Below, in pieces: positions 19,187 through 26,978 of a stretch of 59,843 nt of DNA. Every line of letters begins with the position of its first letter. Within the stretch, counting starts at the first letter, position 1. This DNA comes from Levilactobacillus acidifarinae DSM 19394 = JCM 15949. GTDB taxonomy: Bacteria; Bacillota; Bacilli; Lactobacillales; Lactobacillaceae. A program made the position numbers and the translations under genes. The DNA lies in the NCBI RefSeq assembly GCF_001434835.1, contig NZ_AZDV01000002.1:1-59843 (forward strand). Direction: 5' to 3'. The notes beneath the pieces are model-generated. The model searched no databases. It was not told where the DNA came from and saw only the letters and a list, made by a program, of their open reading frames with translations.

Positions 19187-20560
19187 TTGCGAAACGACCA
19201 TCGTATCATCAAATGGCTAATCGCTTTGATGGGTTTACTGGTGTTGACCCTGTGTGGCCACGCACCGCTGGCCCAAGCGGCCACAATCGACGGTAGCCCG
19301 TACGTCACGTCTGCCAAGGTCATCAATGGTCCGGACTTTAAGGTAGCGGACACCATCAACGTGGACTATCACTTAGAATTTGGCAACACCGCTCTACATA
19401 GTGGCGACAAGGTTACGATACCGTTGCCTGACAATTTAAAATCGTCTAAGACCGACACCTTCGACGTGACGGGGCCCGACGGTAAGACCGTGATCGGGAC
19501 CGGGAGCGTCGTTAAGGGTGAACATAGCATTGAAGTGACCCTGAATGATAAGGTGGAGAACCTCGACAATAAGGTCTTGGACCTGAAGATTGCCACCAAA
19601 TATGCGGGAACCGATTATGGGGAACAGGCCGTGAACTTCCCGAACAACCACCCCGATAAAATCAACATTGTCGAAAACCTGGCTAACCTTTCCAAGAAGG
19701 GTGAAATTCAGGATAACGATACCGTGCGTTGGACGGTCTTGGTCAACCGGCGGAACCTTAAAATGAAGAATCTGAAGGTGGAAGACACCATCGGGGCTAA
19801 CCAGACCATGATTCACGACGTCACGGTCTCCCCGGCTTACTGGGTCACCAACACGTCTTACAAACGTGAAACCCCAGCGTTAAGTGCGGACCAGTATACC
19901 GTGGATTACACCAGCGATGGCTTTACCTTGAAATTTAAGGACACCATCGACCGGATGTACGCCATCGACTACTACACTAAGGTCGATGATCCGTCCGTGA
20001 TCCACGACGGTTACGTCTTCACCAACCAGGCGACGATGACCTGGGGGGGTGGCACGTCGGGAACGCCAAACTCCGAACAGGCCAACGGGAAAGTTTCCAC
20101 GTCCAGCAGTAATTCCGGTTCTGGGAACGGAAACAACGTTGGCAACGAAGATAAGGATGGTAACGAGGACAAGGACGGCGATGGGGACATCGACGAAAAT
20201 GGGAACATCGACATTGTTGATCCCGGAACGGGAACCGGGGTCGATGACGTCGATACCGGGACCGAAACGCCGGCAGAGGAAGCGGTCCGTGAAAAGGAAG
20301 CAGCCGCTAAGGAAGCCGCAACCAAGCAGCCAACTAAGCCCACAACGAGCAAAACAACCACGGCCAAGAAGGCCGCAGCTAAGCCAATCACGAAGGCCAA
20401 CCATGCCAAGCCAGTCGTGGCAACGCAAACCAAGACTAAAACGGTACGGCGGAACGCGAAGTTGCCGCAAACCAACGACCAAACCAGTCTCGTCGCTATT
20501 GCGGGTTTGAGTCTGTTAGCCGCGGTAACGGCGGTAACCGTTATTCGGCCTCATTTCTAA
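19187..20560 (+). CDS. LPQTN-anchored MSCRAMM-like adhesin
   Basis: The product is 457 residues. The start is TTG at 19187, supported by TAGGAGGGG 6 bp upstream. There is a signal peptide of about 32 residues (IIKWLIALMGLLVLTLCG, cut after AQA). Residues 33-295 look like two Ig-like adhesin domains of the collagen/fibrinogen-binding kind (DTVRWTVLVNRRN; LKVEDTIGANQ; GYVFTNQATMTW). A Ser/Gly/Asn linker follows, then an acidic stretch with DKDG-DGDGDIDENGN repeats that may bind calcium, an Ala/Lys/Thr-rich wall-spanning region and the sorting signal LPQTND. A hydrophobic helix and a short RPHF end complete it. The protein would be fixed to peptidoglycan by sortase A. Ligand unknown. Confidence 0.88.
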   Translation: MRNDHRIIKWLIALMGLLVLTLCGHAPLAQAATIDGSPYVTSAKVINGPDFKVADTINVDYHLEFGNTALHSGDKVTIPLPDNLKSSKTDTFDVTGPDGKTVIGTGSVVKGEHSIEVTLNDKVENLDNKVLDLKIATKYAGTDYGEQAVNFPNNHPDKINIVENLANLSKKGEIQDNDTVRWTVLVNRRNLKMKNLKVEDTIGANQTMIHDVTVSPAYWVTNTSYKRETPALSADQYTVDYTSDGFTLKFKDTIDRMYAIDYYTKVDDPSVIHDGYVFTNQATMTWGGGTSGTPNSEQANGKVSTSSSNSGSGNGNNVGNEDKDGNEDKDGDGDIDENGNIDIVDPGTGTGVDDVDTGTETPAEEAVREKEAAAKEAATKQPTKPTTSKTTTAKKAAAKPITKANHAKPVVATQTKTKTVRRNAKLPQTNDQTSLVAIAGLSLLAAVTAVTVIRPHF

Positions 20561-20578
20561 ACTAATTTAAGATTGACG

Positions 20579-20610
20579 AAAAGTCCGACCACAGGTGTCG
20601 GACTTTTTTT
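20579..20610 (+). terminator. Terminator of the LPQTN adhesin gene
   Basis: AAAGTCCGAC / GTCGGACTTT with a 7-nt loop and a run of T residues. Confidence 0.9.
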
Positions 20611-20725
20611 AGTCGTCGGAGAAATCGCTCGCATAAAAAAACGGTTACACCGCCGTTTCGAAATTGCGTTATTATTAAAGTGGAACACGAGTCAATAGAT
20701 CTGAGGAAGGGGCGTCTAGAACCAC

Positions 20726-22261
20726 ATGACTAAACCAATTTATACCGATTATTTCTTTGACGAACCAGCGTACAACACCCACGATGGGGGCTACGTGCCG
20801 TTGGAGGTCGCTGATGCACCCGAGATGGCGTTACGGATTCCACCACTGTTGAAACCCGATAAGGAAACGGCGACGGATACTTATTACACGGTCGAGGCCC
20901 AAGCCGGCGAAACGCAACTGTTACCCGGTAAGAAGACCAAGACCTGGGGGTACAACACCTCCCTTCTGAGTCAAACCTTGGTATTTGCCAAGGGGAAGAC
21001 CATGCACATTGATTTGAAGAACAGTTTACCCGAACTCACCACGTTCCACTGGCACGGATTAAACGTTCCCGGGCCGTACACCGATGGGGGCTGTCATGCA
21101 CCCGTCTATCCGGGGGAAACGAAGCACATCGACTTCACGGTCGACCAACCCGCCGCGACGCTATGGCTCCACGCCCACCCGTGTCCATCAACGGCCGAAC
21201 AGGTCTGGCACGGTCTGGCCGGCATGGTGCTGGTGACCGACGACCAAGAAGCGGAGTTGCCGTTTCCACGAAACTACGGGGTCGACGACATTCCGTTGGT
21301 CTTACAGGATCGGCGCTTCCACGAAGATAACCAGTGGGATTACAATCAAGATTACGATCCCGATGGGGTCCAAGGCCCCACGGCGATGATCAACGGGACC
21401 ATCAACCCGTACTTTGACGTTACCACCCAACGGTTACGGCTCCGAATTCTGGACGGTGCGAACCGGCGTGAATGGCGGTTACACTTTAGTAACGACCTGC
21501 CATTCACTCAGGTGGCGTCTGACGGGGGTGTGATGCCGGAACCCGTTAAATTTACCCACCTGATGTTGACCTGTGCGGAACGAGCCGAAATCATCGTGGA
21601 CTTTGGCAGTGTCAAGCCGGGCGAAACGGTCACGTTGTACTCCGATGATACGCCATTGGTTAAGTTCCGGATTCACGACTACCAACGCGAAGACGTGACG
21701 TTGCCTGACCACTTGGTCGACATTCCCGACCCAGAAGTCACGCCCAACATGCCCGTACGCAAGGTCGTTATGGACGGGATGGACGAATACGTGATGATCG
21801 ACGGGAAGAAGTTCAACATGCAACGGATCGACGCTCGCCAACAGGTTGGTAACGTCGAACTTTGGGACGTGAAGAACAATAACAAGACCGATAGTGGAAT
21901 GGTTCACCCGTTCCACATGCACGGGACCCAATTCTTAGTGGTTTCCCGTAACGGCAAGGCCCCGTACCCCAACGAACGCGGGTACAAGGACACGGTTGGG
22001 GTCAACCCGGGTGAAACGGTCCGCATCAAGGTGCGGTTCGATAAGCCGGGGGTCTTCATGTACCACTGTCACATCATCGAACACGAAGATGGTGGGATGA
22101 TGGCCCAGATTGAGGCTTACGATCCAGCACATCCCAAGACGTACAAATTAATGGATATGGACACGTTGATGAACGCATTCGCTAAGGAAAGGGGTATCGA
22201 CGTCAAGGACCTTCATCTGGCCGGAATGAGTTCGTATGATAAGATGGGAATGAAAATGTAG
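20726..22261 (+). CDS. Multicopper oxidase (CueO/CotA/laccase family)
   Basis: The product is 511 residues with three cupredoxin domains. All four copper motifs are visible: HWHGLN, WLHAHPC, HPFHMHG and the type-1/type-3 motif HCHIIEHEDGGMM. There is no signal peptide, so it is likely cytoplasmic, in contrast to periplasmic CueO. Lactobacillus homologues have been described as laccases able to degrade biogenic amines; the family also oxidises Cu(I), Mn(II) and phenols. Residues 235-330 include the middle domain often degenerate in this family. The ribosome site GAGGAAGGGG is about 13 bp from the ATG, longer than usual. The gene is monocistronic; the structured repeats at 22263 start directly after its stop codon. 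Confidence 0.93.
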   Translation: MTKPIYTDYFFDEPAYNTHDGGYVPLEVADAPEMALRIPPLLKPDKETATDTYYTVEAQAGETQLLPGKKTKTWGYNTSLLSQTLVFAKGKTMHIDLKNSLPELTTFHWHGLNVPGPYTDGGCHAPVYPGETKHIDFTVDQPAATLWLHAHPCPSTAEQVWHGLAGMVLVTDDQEAELPFPRNYGVDDIPLVLQDRRFHEDNQWDYNQDYDPDGVQGPTAMINGTINPYFDVTTQRLRLRILDGANRREWRLHFSNDLPFTQVASDGGVMPEPVKFTHLMLTCAERAEIIVDFGSVKPGETVTLYSDDTPLVKFRIHDYQREDVTLPDHLVDIPDPEVTPNMPVRKVVMDGMDEYVMIDGKKFNMQRIDARQQVGNVELWDVKNNNKTDSGMVHPFHMHGTQFLVVSRNGKAPYPNERGYKDTVGVNPGETVRIKVRFDKPGVFMYHCHIIEHEDGGMMAQIEAYDPAHPKTYKLMDMDTLMNAFAKERGIDVKDLHLAGMSSYDKMGMKM

Positions 22262-22262
22262 C

Positions 22263-22628
22263 AGAGTGCGACGAAGGGCGATTAGTCAGTGAGCATTAAC
22301 GTCGATTAGCCGATTATCCTGGGCTTGGATAATTGGCTAATCGGGGTTAGGCGGAGCTGGCTGCCCGTCAGGAGCACGTTTCGGAGGCCGCAAATAGCGC
22401 TAATTTGAAAATGATTAGCCTGGTTTTGACTAATTGCTAAAATGGGGTTAAGCGGAATCCGTTGCCCCTGATAAGCACGTTTCAGTTAGAGTGCGTCAAG
22501 GAACGCTTAGCCGGTGAGCATTAACGTCATAACGGGAATTAGCCCGTGCTTGGCTAATTCCCGTTATGGGGTTAAGCGGAGCCGGTTGTTCCTTGTAAGC
22601 ACGTTTCGGAGGCCGCAAATAGCGCTAA
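22263..22628. repeat. Two 141-bp direct repeats with covarying stems, plus a partial copy
   Basis: Copy A is 22263-22403 and copy B is 22488-22628, both 141 bp. A partial copy lies between them (about 22413-22484). Inner hairpins: A 22304-22342, a 16-bp stem with one G-T pair and loop TGGGCTT; B 22528-22568, a perfect 17-bp stem with loop CGTGCTT. The stem sequences differ but pairing is kept. An outer stem also varies: GAAGGGC/GCCCGTC in A (one mismatch) against CAAGGAAC/GTTCCTTG in B. Conserved parts are GTGAGCATTAACGT before the hairpin, GGGGTTARGCGGAGC after it, and a 3' block (30 bases ending GCAAATAGCGCTAA). No T-run follows the hairpins. The rest of the 22262-22848 gap holds no recognisable gene. 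Confidence 0.8.
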
Positions 22629-22848
22629 CCCAAGAATAAAACGCGCTAATCTCTATTCGGAAGTTAGTGATTAAACACGGCTTTCCACCCATTCAATCCA
22701 AATAACAACCAAAAGCAGCTTTCAACCGCAAGAATTTCGCCGGTTGGAGGCTGTTTTAGCGTTCGGATAAGGACCCGTAAGATATAATAGAATTAATAGG
22801 AAATGGTGTTGGACAGAGTCAATGATCAACGGAAGGACGGTCTCGTGA

Positions 22849-23535
22849 ATGGATGCGAAAGCTAGTTACCCGCAGGGGCATTATCATATTAGTCAGTTTG
22901 ATCAGCAGCAGTTATTGATTCGAAACCAAGTTAGTTTGGTGACGTCGTTATTACGGTTGACGGACTCCGAGACGCCGTTTAACCAGATTAACGCCTTTTT
23001 AAAGGGGACGGTGACCAACCGGAAATTAAGCGACGTCACGGTCCAACGCCTACTAAATTTACGAACGGCCGTGGCCTTTATCACCGGCTCACCGGAAGGC
23101 TTCGAACTCTTGACGGTTAGTCACATCAACGACTTAGTGACCGCCGGTGTCGGGTTAGGCGGGGGCGAGCTGCGGCAAATGTCGGTAGTGACCAGGGGCG
23201 GCCAGACGATTAAACTACCGCTACCCGAACAAGTTGCCGTTCAAAAAGATTTATTGGATCTGCGGCTCAACCACAGTGATTATACCGACCGGGCGTTACA
23301 GACGGTGGCCTACGTGTTGCATAAGCAACTGTTCAGTGATGGTAACTTGGAGACGGCCTTCTTGGTTGGCAATCAGGTCCTGGCTAAACGGGGCGCGGGG
23401 GTGTTGTTGGTCGCGGAAGAGCAACAAATGCCTTTCCAGCAAGCTCTGCGGGACTTTTACCGTAACGCCGATGCGGAAACGTTTTGTCGCTGGTTATACG
23501 CCAACGCCATCGTAGGGCCGGAAGAGCTCCGTTAA
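22849..23535 (+). CDS. Degenerate Fic-domain-like protein
   Basis: The product is 228 residues and is largely helical. Near residues 163-180 it reads LHKQLFSDGNLETAFLVGN, which lines up with the Fic core motif HPFxDGNGRTxR followed by the usual leucine-rich helix. In that alignment the catalytic His is replaced (QLFSDGN) and GR/KR is replaced by LE, so AMP transfer as in active Fic enzymes is doubtful. An alternative alignment would use His two residues earlier. The ribosome site GGAAGGA lies about 10 bp before the ATG. It is monocistronic, with a very strong terminator. The family call rests on one motif and helix pattern, so moderate confidence. Confidence 0.55.
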   Translation: MDAKASYPQGHYHISQFDQQQLLIRNQVSLVTSLLRLTDSETPFNQINAFLKGTVTNRKLSDVTVQRLLNLRTAVAFITGSPEGFELLTVSHINDLVTAGVGLGGGELRQMSVVTRGGQTIKLPLPEQVAVQKDLLDLRLNHSDYTDRALQTVAYVLHKQLFSDGNLETAFLVGNQVLAKRGAGVLLVAEEQQMPFQQALRDFYRNADAETFCRWLYANAIVGPEELR

Positions 23536-23550
23536 CGACTAGTCACCTAA

Positions 23551-23599
23551 CTACCAAAGAAGCGCCCGGGACTTTTGCTCCTGGGCGCTTCTTTGGTAG
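23551..23599. terminator. Long bidirectional terminator after the Fic-like gene
   Basis: A 20-bp stem CTACCAAAGAAGCGCCCGGG pairs with its complement (one G-T pair) across a 9-nt loop. It can end both the Fic-like gene and the minus-strand small gene. Confidence 0.85.
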
Positions 23600-23604
23600 A
23601 AAGT

Positions 23605-23730
23605 TTATTTGCGTTTAAGTAGTTTACGAACCAGAAAAATTAAGCCGACGATAATGGCAATTTGAATCAAGAAAACGGCAACGTAATAGAGGCTGTCAAA
23701 CAGATCAAAGGCCGTTAACACGTTAAGCAT
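23605..23730 (-). CDS. 41-residue single-span membrane peptide
   Basis: A short frame encodes MLNVLTAFDLFDSLYYVAVF followed by LIQIAIIVGLIFLVRKLLKR and a final Lys. It has one strong transmembrane helix and a basic C-terminus (RKLLKRK), giving an N-out, C-in topology. A GGAGGAG ribosome site lies 7 bp before the ATG, and the frame ends just before a terminator. Codon phase and ribosome site make it convincing as a real gene. I recognise no family; it could be a small regulatory membrane protein or a type I toxin-like peptide, but no antitoxin RNA is apparent. Confidence 0.65.
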   Translation of the reverse strand: MLNVLTAFDLFDSLYYVAVFLIQIAIIVGLIFLVRKLLKRK

Positions 23731-23787
23731 GCTGGATCTCCTCCCTAACCCGATTGATTAAGACACTAAACGAGTTAGAGGAAGTTG

Positions 23788-24684
23788 TCAACGTGAATTT
23801 GGCACGGATTGGGGAAGGTTGATGAGGAGAATGGCGACAATGGTGAGCACGATTCCTAAAAATTGAATCGGGCAAAAGGAGACGTTCAGGCACAACACGG
23901 ACAGCACGGTGGCGGTCAGAGGTTCGAGGGTACCCAGCATGCTGACAACTGCCGGATCGAGGCCGTTTAAACTCTCCACGTAAAAGGCGTAAGCCAGGAG
24001 GGTCCCCACGACGACGATGCCCGCAACTAGGAGAAAATCCAGGCCGTCGAACCCAGCGGGCATGGCGGTGAGGGGCGTCAGACAGTTTGCGGCGACCCCA
24101 CCGATGAACAGGCCCCAGCCGGTCACCGTTAGCGAGTTATTTTGTTCGAGAAGCGGACAGGGAATCAGCGTGTAGGCGACAATCCCGAAGGCCGAGGCCA
24201 CACCCCACACGAAGGCGGGTGTCGGGACCACCAGCGACGTGAGCTTGCCCCCGGTCACTAGTAGCAAAATACCAATTAAGGAAAGGCCAACGGCACCGAT
24301 GTCGAGCCACCGGGGTAAGCGCCGTTTAGCGATGGCGACCAAGAGGATTAGAATGGCGGGCCCCAGCGATTGTAGAATCGTAGCGACCGCGGCGTTGCCG
24401 TAGTAAAGCGACAGCAGAAAGGTTGATTGGGCGAAACACACGCCCAGGACGCCAAAGGCGATAACCAGGCCGGCGGAGCGCCACGACCGCCAGATTTTAA
24501 AAATGGGTTGGCGGGTAATCAGCAGGTAGGCGAGTAATAGCAGGCCGGAGAAAAACATGCGCGCGGAGACCAGCCAACCCGGAGAGACGGCGATGCGAGC
24601 AAACAGGATACTGGAGAGCACGCCACTGATCCCAAAGAAGATGGCCCCGGTACCGGCCAGAACGGCAGCAAATTTTTTAGTCAT
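23788..24684 (-). CDS. EamA/DMT-family transporter
   Basis: The product is 298 residues with ten predicted transmembrane helices in two EamA repeats. The first repeat begins GTGAIFFGISGVLSSILFAR and the second GVASAFGIVAYTLI; the protein ends with hydrophobic helices and a short polar tail. Members of the drug/metabolite superfamily export metabolites such as amino acids; the substrate is not evident. GGAGGATG precedes the ATG. A second, distinct EamA gene is at 41886. Confidence 0.88.
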   Translation of the reverse strand: MTKKFAAVLAGTGAIFFGISGVLSSILFARIAVSPGWLVSARMFFSGLLLLAYLLITRQPIFKIWRSWRSAGLVIAFGVLGVCFAQSTFLLSLYYGNAAVATILQSLGPAILILLVAIAKRRLPRWLDIGAVGLSLIGILLLVTGGKLTSLVVPTPAFVWGVASAFGIVAYTLIPCPLLEQNNSLTVTGWGLFIGGVAANCLTPLTAMPAGFDGLDFLLVAGIVVVGTLLAYAFYVESLNGLDPAVVSMLGTLEPLTATVLSVLCLNVSFCPIQFLGIVLTIVAILLINLPQSVPNSR

Positions 24685-24707
24685 GGGGCATCCTCCATTC
24701 TCAATCT

Positions 24708-24731
24708 GATAATTTATTATAACAAATTATC
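24708..24731 (-). promoter_or_regulatory. Dyad over a -10 box upstream of the EamA gene
   Basis: GATAATTT-N8-AAATTATC is a perfect 8-bp inverted repeat. On the minus strand it encloses TATAAT (24716-24721), a plausible -10 for the transporter. No clear -35 is seen. Confidence 0.45.
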
Positions 24732-24925
24732 AAGCGTAATGAAACCGCTAACACTAGGTGCTAATTTATCCAAGCTACGAACGACTTAAATCCTCAATCC
24801 ACGAGGGCCTAAGTGATCGAACGGCCGGATAGTCGGGGCTGTTTTTAGTTGGGAAAAGGGGAAAGCCTTGGTATGCTTAACCTAAAGCGATGATGGTTAA
24901 GGGTTAATGTTTTAGGGGAGGTCTC

Positions 24926-25495
24926 ATGGAGTTACCACGACAACTCACACAGATTCGCCAATTTCGGGGCTATTCGGTGGTCCAACTGGCGGAAAAATTA
25001 CGGGTCCCACCAACCCTGGTGGAAACCTGGGAAGCGGGAAATCGCTATCCTAGTCTGCAAGCCATATTGGGCCTGAGTCGGATCCTTAACGTTCCGGTCA
25101 GTCGGTTGGTACAGGCGGATCTCGGCCGGATGCGGCAGCAGCTGCGGGGAAAGAATCCCCATCAGGATACGGACCTATTGCTCGCGTTGAGCCTGTTTTT
25201 TGGGTTCTCGTGGGTCCCGGTCCTGTTGGTGTGGCGCCACTGGCCGTGGGTGTTTGGGGTGCCGCTAAGTCTCTGGCTGGGTGTGATGGGACTGGTGTGG
25301 CATTTGGACGACCGCGCCCACCGCAGTGACCGGCAACACTACCGAGAAATTTTGGGTTACGTCGCCGGTCAGGACGTTGCGACCTTGTGGCGTCAACGCT
25401 TACGCTACCGTGAGCGTTGGGTCGTTGCGGGGAGTTATGCGTTGTTACTGGTGGTGTTAGGGGTGCTGGGCGGCCTAATAGTTAATCAGCAATAA
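24926..25495 (+). CDS. XRE-type helix-turn-helix protein with membrane domain
   Basis: The product is 189 residues. Residues 3-60 form an HTH_3/XRE domain (LTQIRQFRGYSVVQLAEKLR; VETWEAGNRYPSLQAILGLS), followed by a linker, two adjacent hydrophobic helices at about residues 84-127 (FFGFSWVPVLLVW; VFGVPLSLWLGVMGLVW) and a third near the C-terminus (YALLLVVLGVLGGLIV). A DNA-binding domain tethered to the membrane suggests a sensor regulator. It lies just before two small membrane proteins and another XRE gene. The ribosome site is GGGGAGG. Confidence 0.8.
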   Translation: MELPRQLTQIRQFRGYSVVQLAEKLRVPPTLVETWEAGNRYPSLQAILGLSRILNVPVSRLVQADLGRMRQQLRGKNPHQDTDLLLALSLFFGFSWVPVLLVWRHWPWVFGVPLSLWLGVMGLVWHLDDRAHRSDRQHYREILGYVAGQDVATLWRQRLRYRERWVVAGSYALLLVVLGVLGGLIVNQQ

Positions 25496-25573
25496 GTATA
25501 GACATCAATTATGTCAGTTGTTATGCTGGCTAGCGGACAGGGGAACTTAAATTTAAGTAAATGGGGAGTTTGA

Positions 25574-26053
25574 ATGCATCAGATTAATTTAACGCTTGTT
25601 TTAATCAAGTATTTTAACGGGGTTGAAGACGAACACTTTGAACCCACGCAGGTCGCACGGTTTAATCAGGCCGCCAGTAATAGCCTAATCCTATTATTAG
25701 GGCTATTCGGTCTGGGAACTTTAGGATTGACGGCGGAGTCGCGGGCAATTAACAATTGGACGATGGTAGGCATGGGGATGGTCATCAGTATCCTGCTTTT
25801 ATGGCTTCGACACCTGACGCATCAGCTGGGGTTTCGGGAATTACGGACAACTCGGCACGACTATGCGGCCCGCATCCGACGGTTACGGCGCCGAGCTTGT
25901 GGGTTAGGTGGTGGGCTGGCCCTGATCCTTTGGGGAAGTATGTCACGGGTCGGTGATTGGCGGATAACGCTAGGACTTAGCGCCGTTATTGCGGTCTTAA
26001 TGACCGTTGATACTTACCAGACCTGGCGAGACCACTTAACGATTATCGATTGA
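25574..26053 (+). CDS. DUF3278-like small membrane protein
   Basis: The product is 159 residues with four hydrophobic helices. The N-terminus (LIKYFNGVEDEHFEP) and the basic segment between helices (RRLRRRACG) match the layout of the 26364-26891 protein (LVKRFYGIDDVLDEY; RVKRLRWRAVG), so the two are paralogues. DUF3278 proteins commonly sit beside small XRE regulators; function is unknown. It has its own upstream region of 78 bp and a GGGGAG ribosome site. Confidence 0.7.
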   Translation: MHQINLTLVLIKYFNGVEDEHFEPTQVARFNQAASNSLILLLGLFGLGTLGLTAESRAINNWTMVGMGMVISILLLWLRHLTHQLGFRELRTTRHDYAARIRRLRRRACGLGGGLALILWGSMSRVGDWRITLGLSAVIAVLMTVDTYQTWRDHLTIID

Positions 26054-26087
26054 GCCGCGACGATGTGGCTCTTTTTTTAACGGCTTG

Positions 26088-26153
26088 GTGTCATATATAG
26101 TTGACACGACTTGAAGGCGCAGGTAAACTAAAGATGTCAATTATAAGTGACAT
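26088..26153 (+). promoter_or_regulatory. Two 20-bp palindromes around a promoter, XRE operator candidate
   Basis: GTGTCA-N8-TGACAC (26088-26107) and ATGTCA-N8-TGACAT (26134-26153) share the core TGTCA-N8-TGACA and have centres 46 bp apart. The -35 TTGACA (26101-26106) lies in the first one. A -10 TAAACT (26124-26129) follows after 17 bp, and the second palindrome covers the start region. This is a typical autorepressed promoter. Confidence 0.75.
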
Positions 26154-26171
26154 TTCGAAAGGTGGCGGGTC

Positions 26172-26360
26172 ATGAACCACGTCAAAGAGTATCGGCAGCA
26201 ACGGGGGCTGTCGCAGTTGAAGTTGGCGCAAGCCGTGGGGGTGGCGCGCCAGACCATTAACTTAATTGAAAACGATAAATACAACCCGTCGCTCAAGCTT
26301 TGCCTGGGGTTGGCCAAAACGTTGGGAACGGATTTAAATAGTTTATTCTGGGAGGAATGA
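26172..26360 (+). CDS. Small XRE-family regulator
   Basis: The product is 62 residues, essentially only a helix-turn-helix domain (YRQQRGLSQLKLAQAVGVAR; QTINLIENDKYNPSL), of the YgzD/Cro-like type that typically precedes a DUF3278 gene. The ribosome site GAAAGGTGG precedes the ATG. The stop codon is 3 bp from the next gene, so the two form an operon. It is the best candidate to bind the paired palindromes at 26088-26153 and repress its own operon. Confidence 0.9.
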   Translation: MNHVKEYRQQRGLSQLKLAQAVGVARQTINLIENDKYNPSLKLCLGLAKTLGTDLNSLFWEE

Positions 26361-26363
26361 CGG

Positions 26364-26891
26364 ATGGGGAAATCAAGTTTATACGTGCGGCTGGTCAAGC
26401 GCTTCTACGGTATCGACGACGTGCTGGATGAGTACAAACTGCAACAAATCAATCATTTAGGTAATGTGATGTTTCTATGGCTCATGGGGTATCTGATGAT
26501 CGGTAACTTAGCCCTGATGGTGGCCATCGTGAAGGCGCCCGCCGAACAGGTCCTGACCATTGCCATTTTTGTGAACCTGTTGGTAGTAGCCAGCGTAATC
26601 GGCGTGCTGATCGGGGTCACCCGGAAACTTAAGTTGGACGATGTCGAAGTGGCCGCGGCCGACCTCCCGCAACGAGTGAAACGGTTGCGGTGGCGGGCTG
26701 TGGGCGCGGGCTTCTACTTCTTTTGTTGGATGTTGTTGATTCAGAGCCTGTTGGATTGGTGGGTCGACGGAACGAGTTTGGCGGCCACTTTTACCTCACT
26801 GGGATTCTATGGCACCGGTCTAGGTGGGGGTGTGTTCTTTGGCGTCTGGATGTACGTGGTCTGGCGGTTACACCTGAAGATTGTGGATTAA
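26364..26891 (+). CDS. DUF3278-family membrane protein
   Basis: The product is 175 residues with four transmembrane helices (about residues 30-50, 55-80, 110-130, 142-165) and a charged N-terminal segment LVKRFYGIDDVLDEYKLQQ typical of DUF3278. It starts 3 bp after the XRE stop with a GGAGG ribosome site. By analogy with other small-HTH/membrane-protein pairs, it may antagonise or sense for the regulator; that is inference only. Paralogue of the 25574 gene. Confidence 0.8.
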   Translation: MGKSSLYVRLVKRFYGIDDVLDEYKLQQINHLGNVMFLWLMGYLMIGNLALMVAIVKAPAEQVLTIAIFVNLLVVASVIGVLIGVTRKLKLDDVEVAAADLPQRVKRLRWRAVGAGFYFFCWMLLIQSLLDWWVDGTSLAATFTSLGFYGTGLGGGVFFGVWMYVVWRLHLKIVD

Positions 26892-26927
26892 CTGGAAGAA
26901 ACGAAAACTGCAGAAATTAGTGTGATC

Positions 26928-26966
26928 AAAAAGGACGCGACCGAATTAACGGGTCACGTCCTTTTT
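26928..26966. terminator. Bidirectional terminator between DUF3278 and yeiH-like genes
   Basis: AAAAAGGACGCGACC / GGGTCACGTCCTTTTT with an 8-nt loop. Confidence 0.9.
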
Positions 26967-26978
26967 AAAATACTGAAA

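Noticed and set aside
19880..20482. 200-codon minus-strand frame in the LPQTN adhesin
   Set aside because: Shadow of the low-complexity region; no ribosome site.
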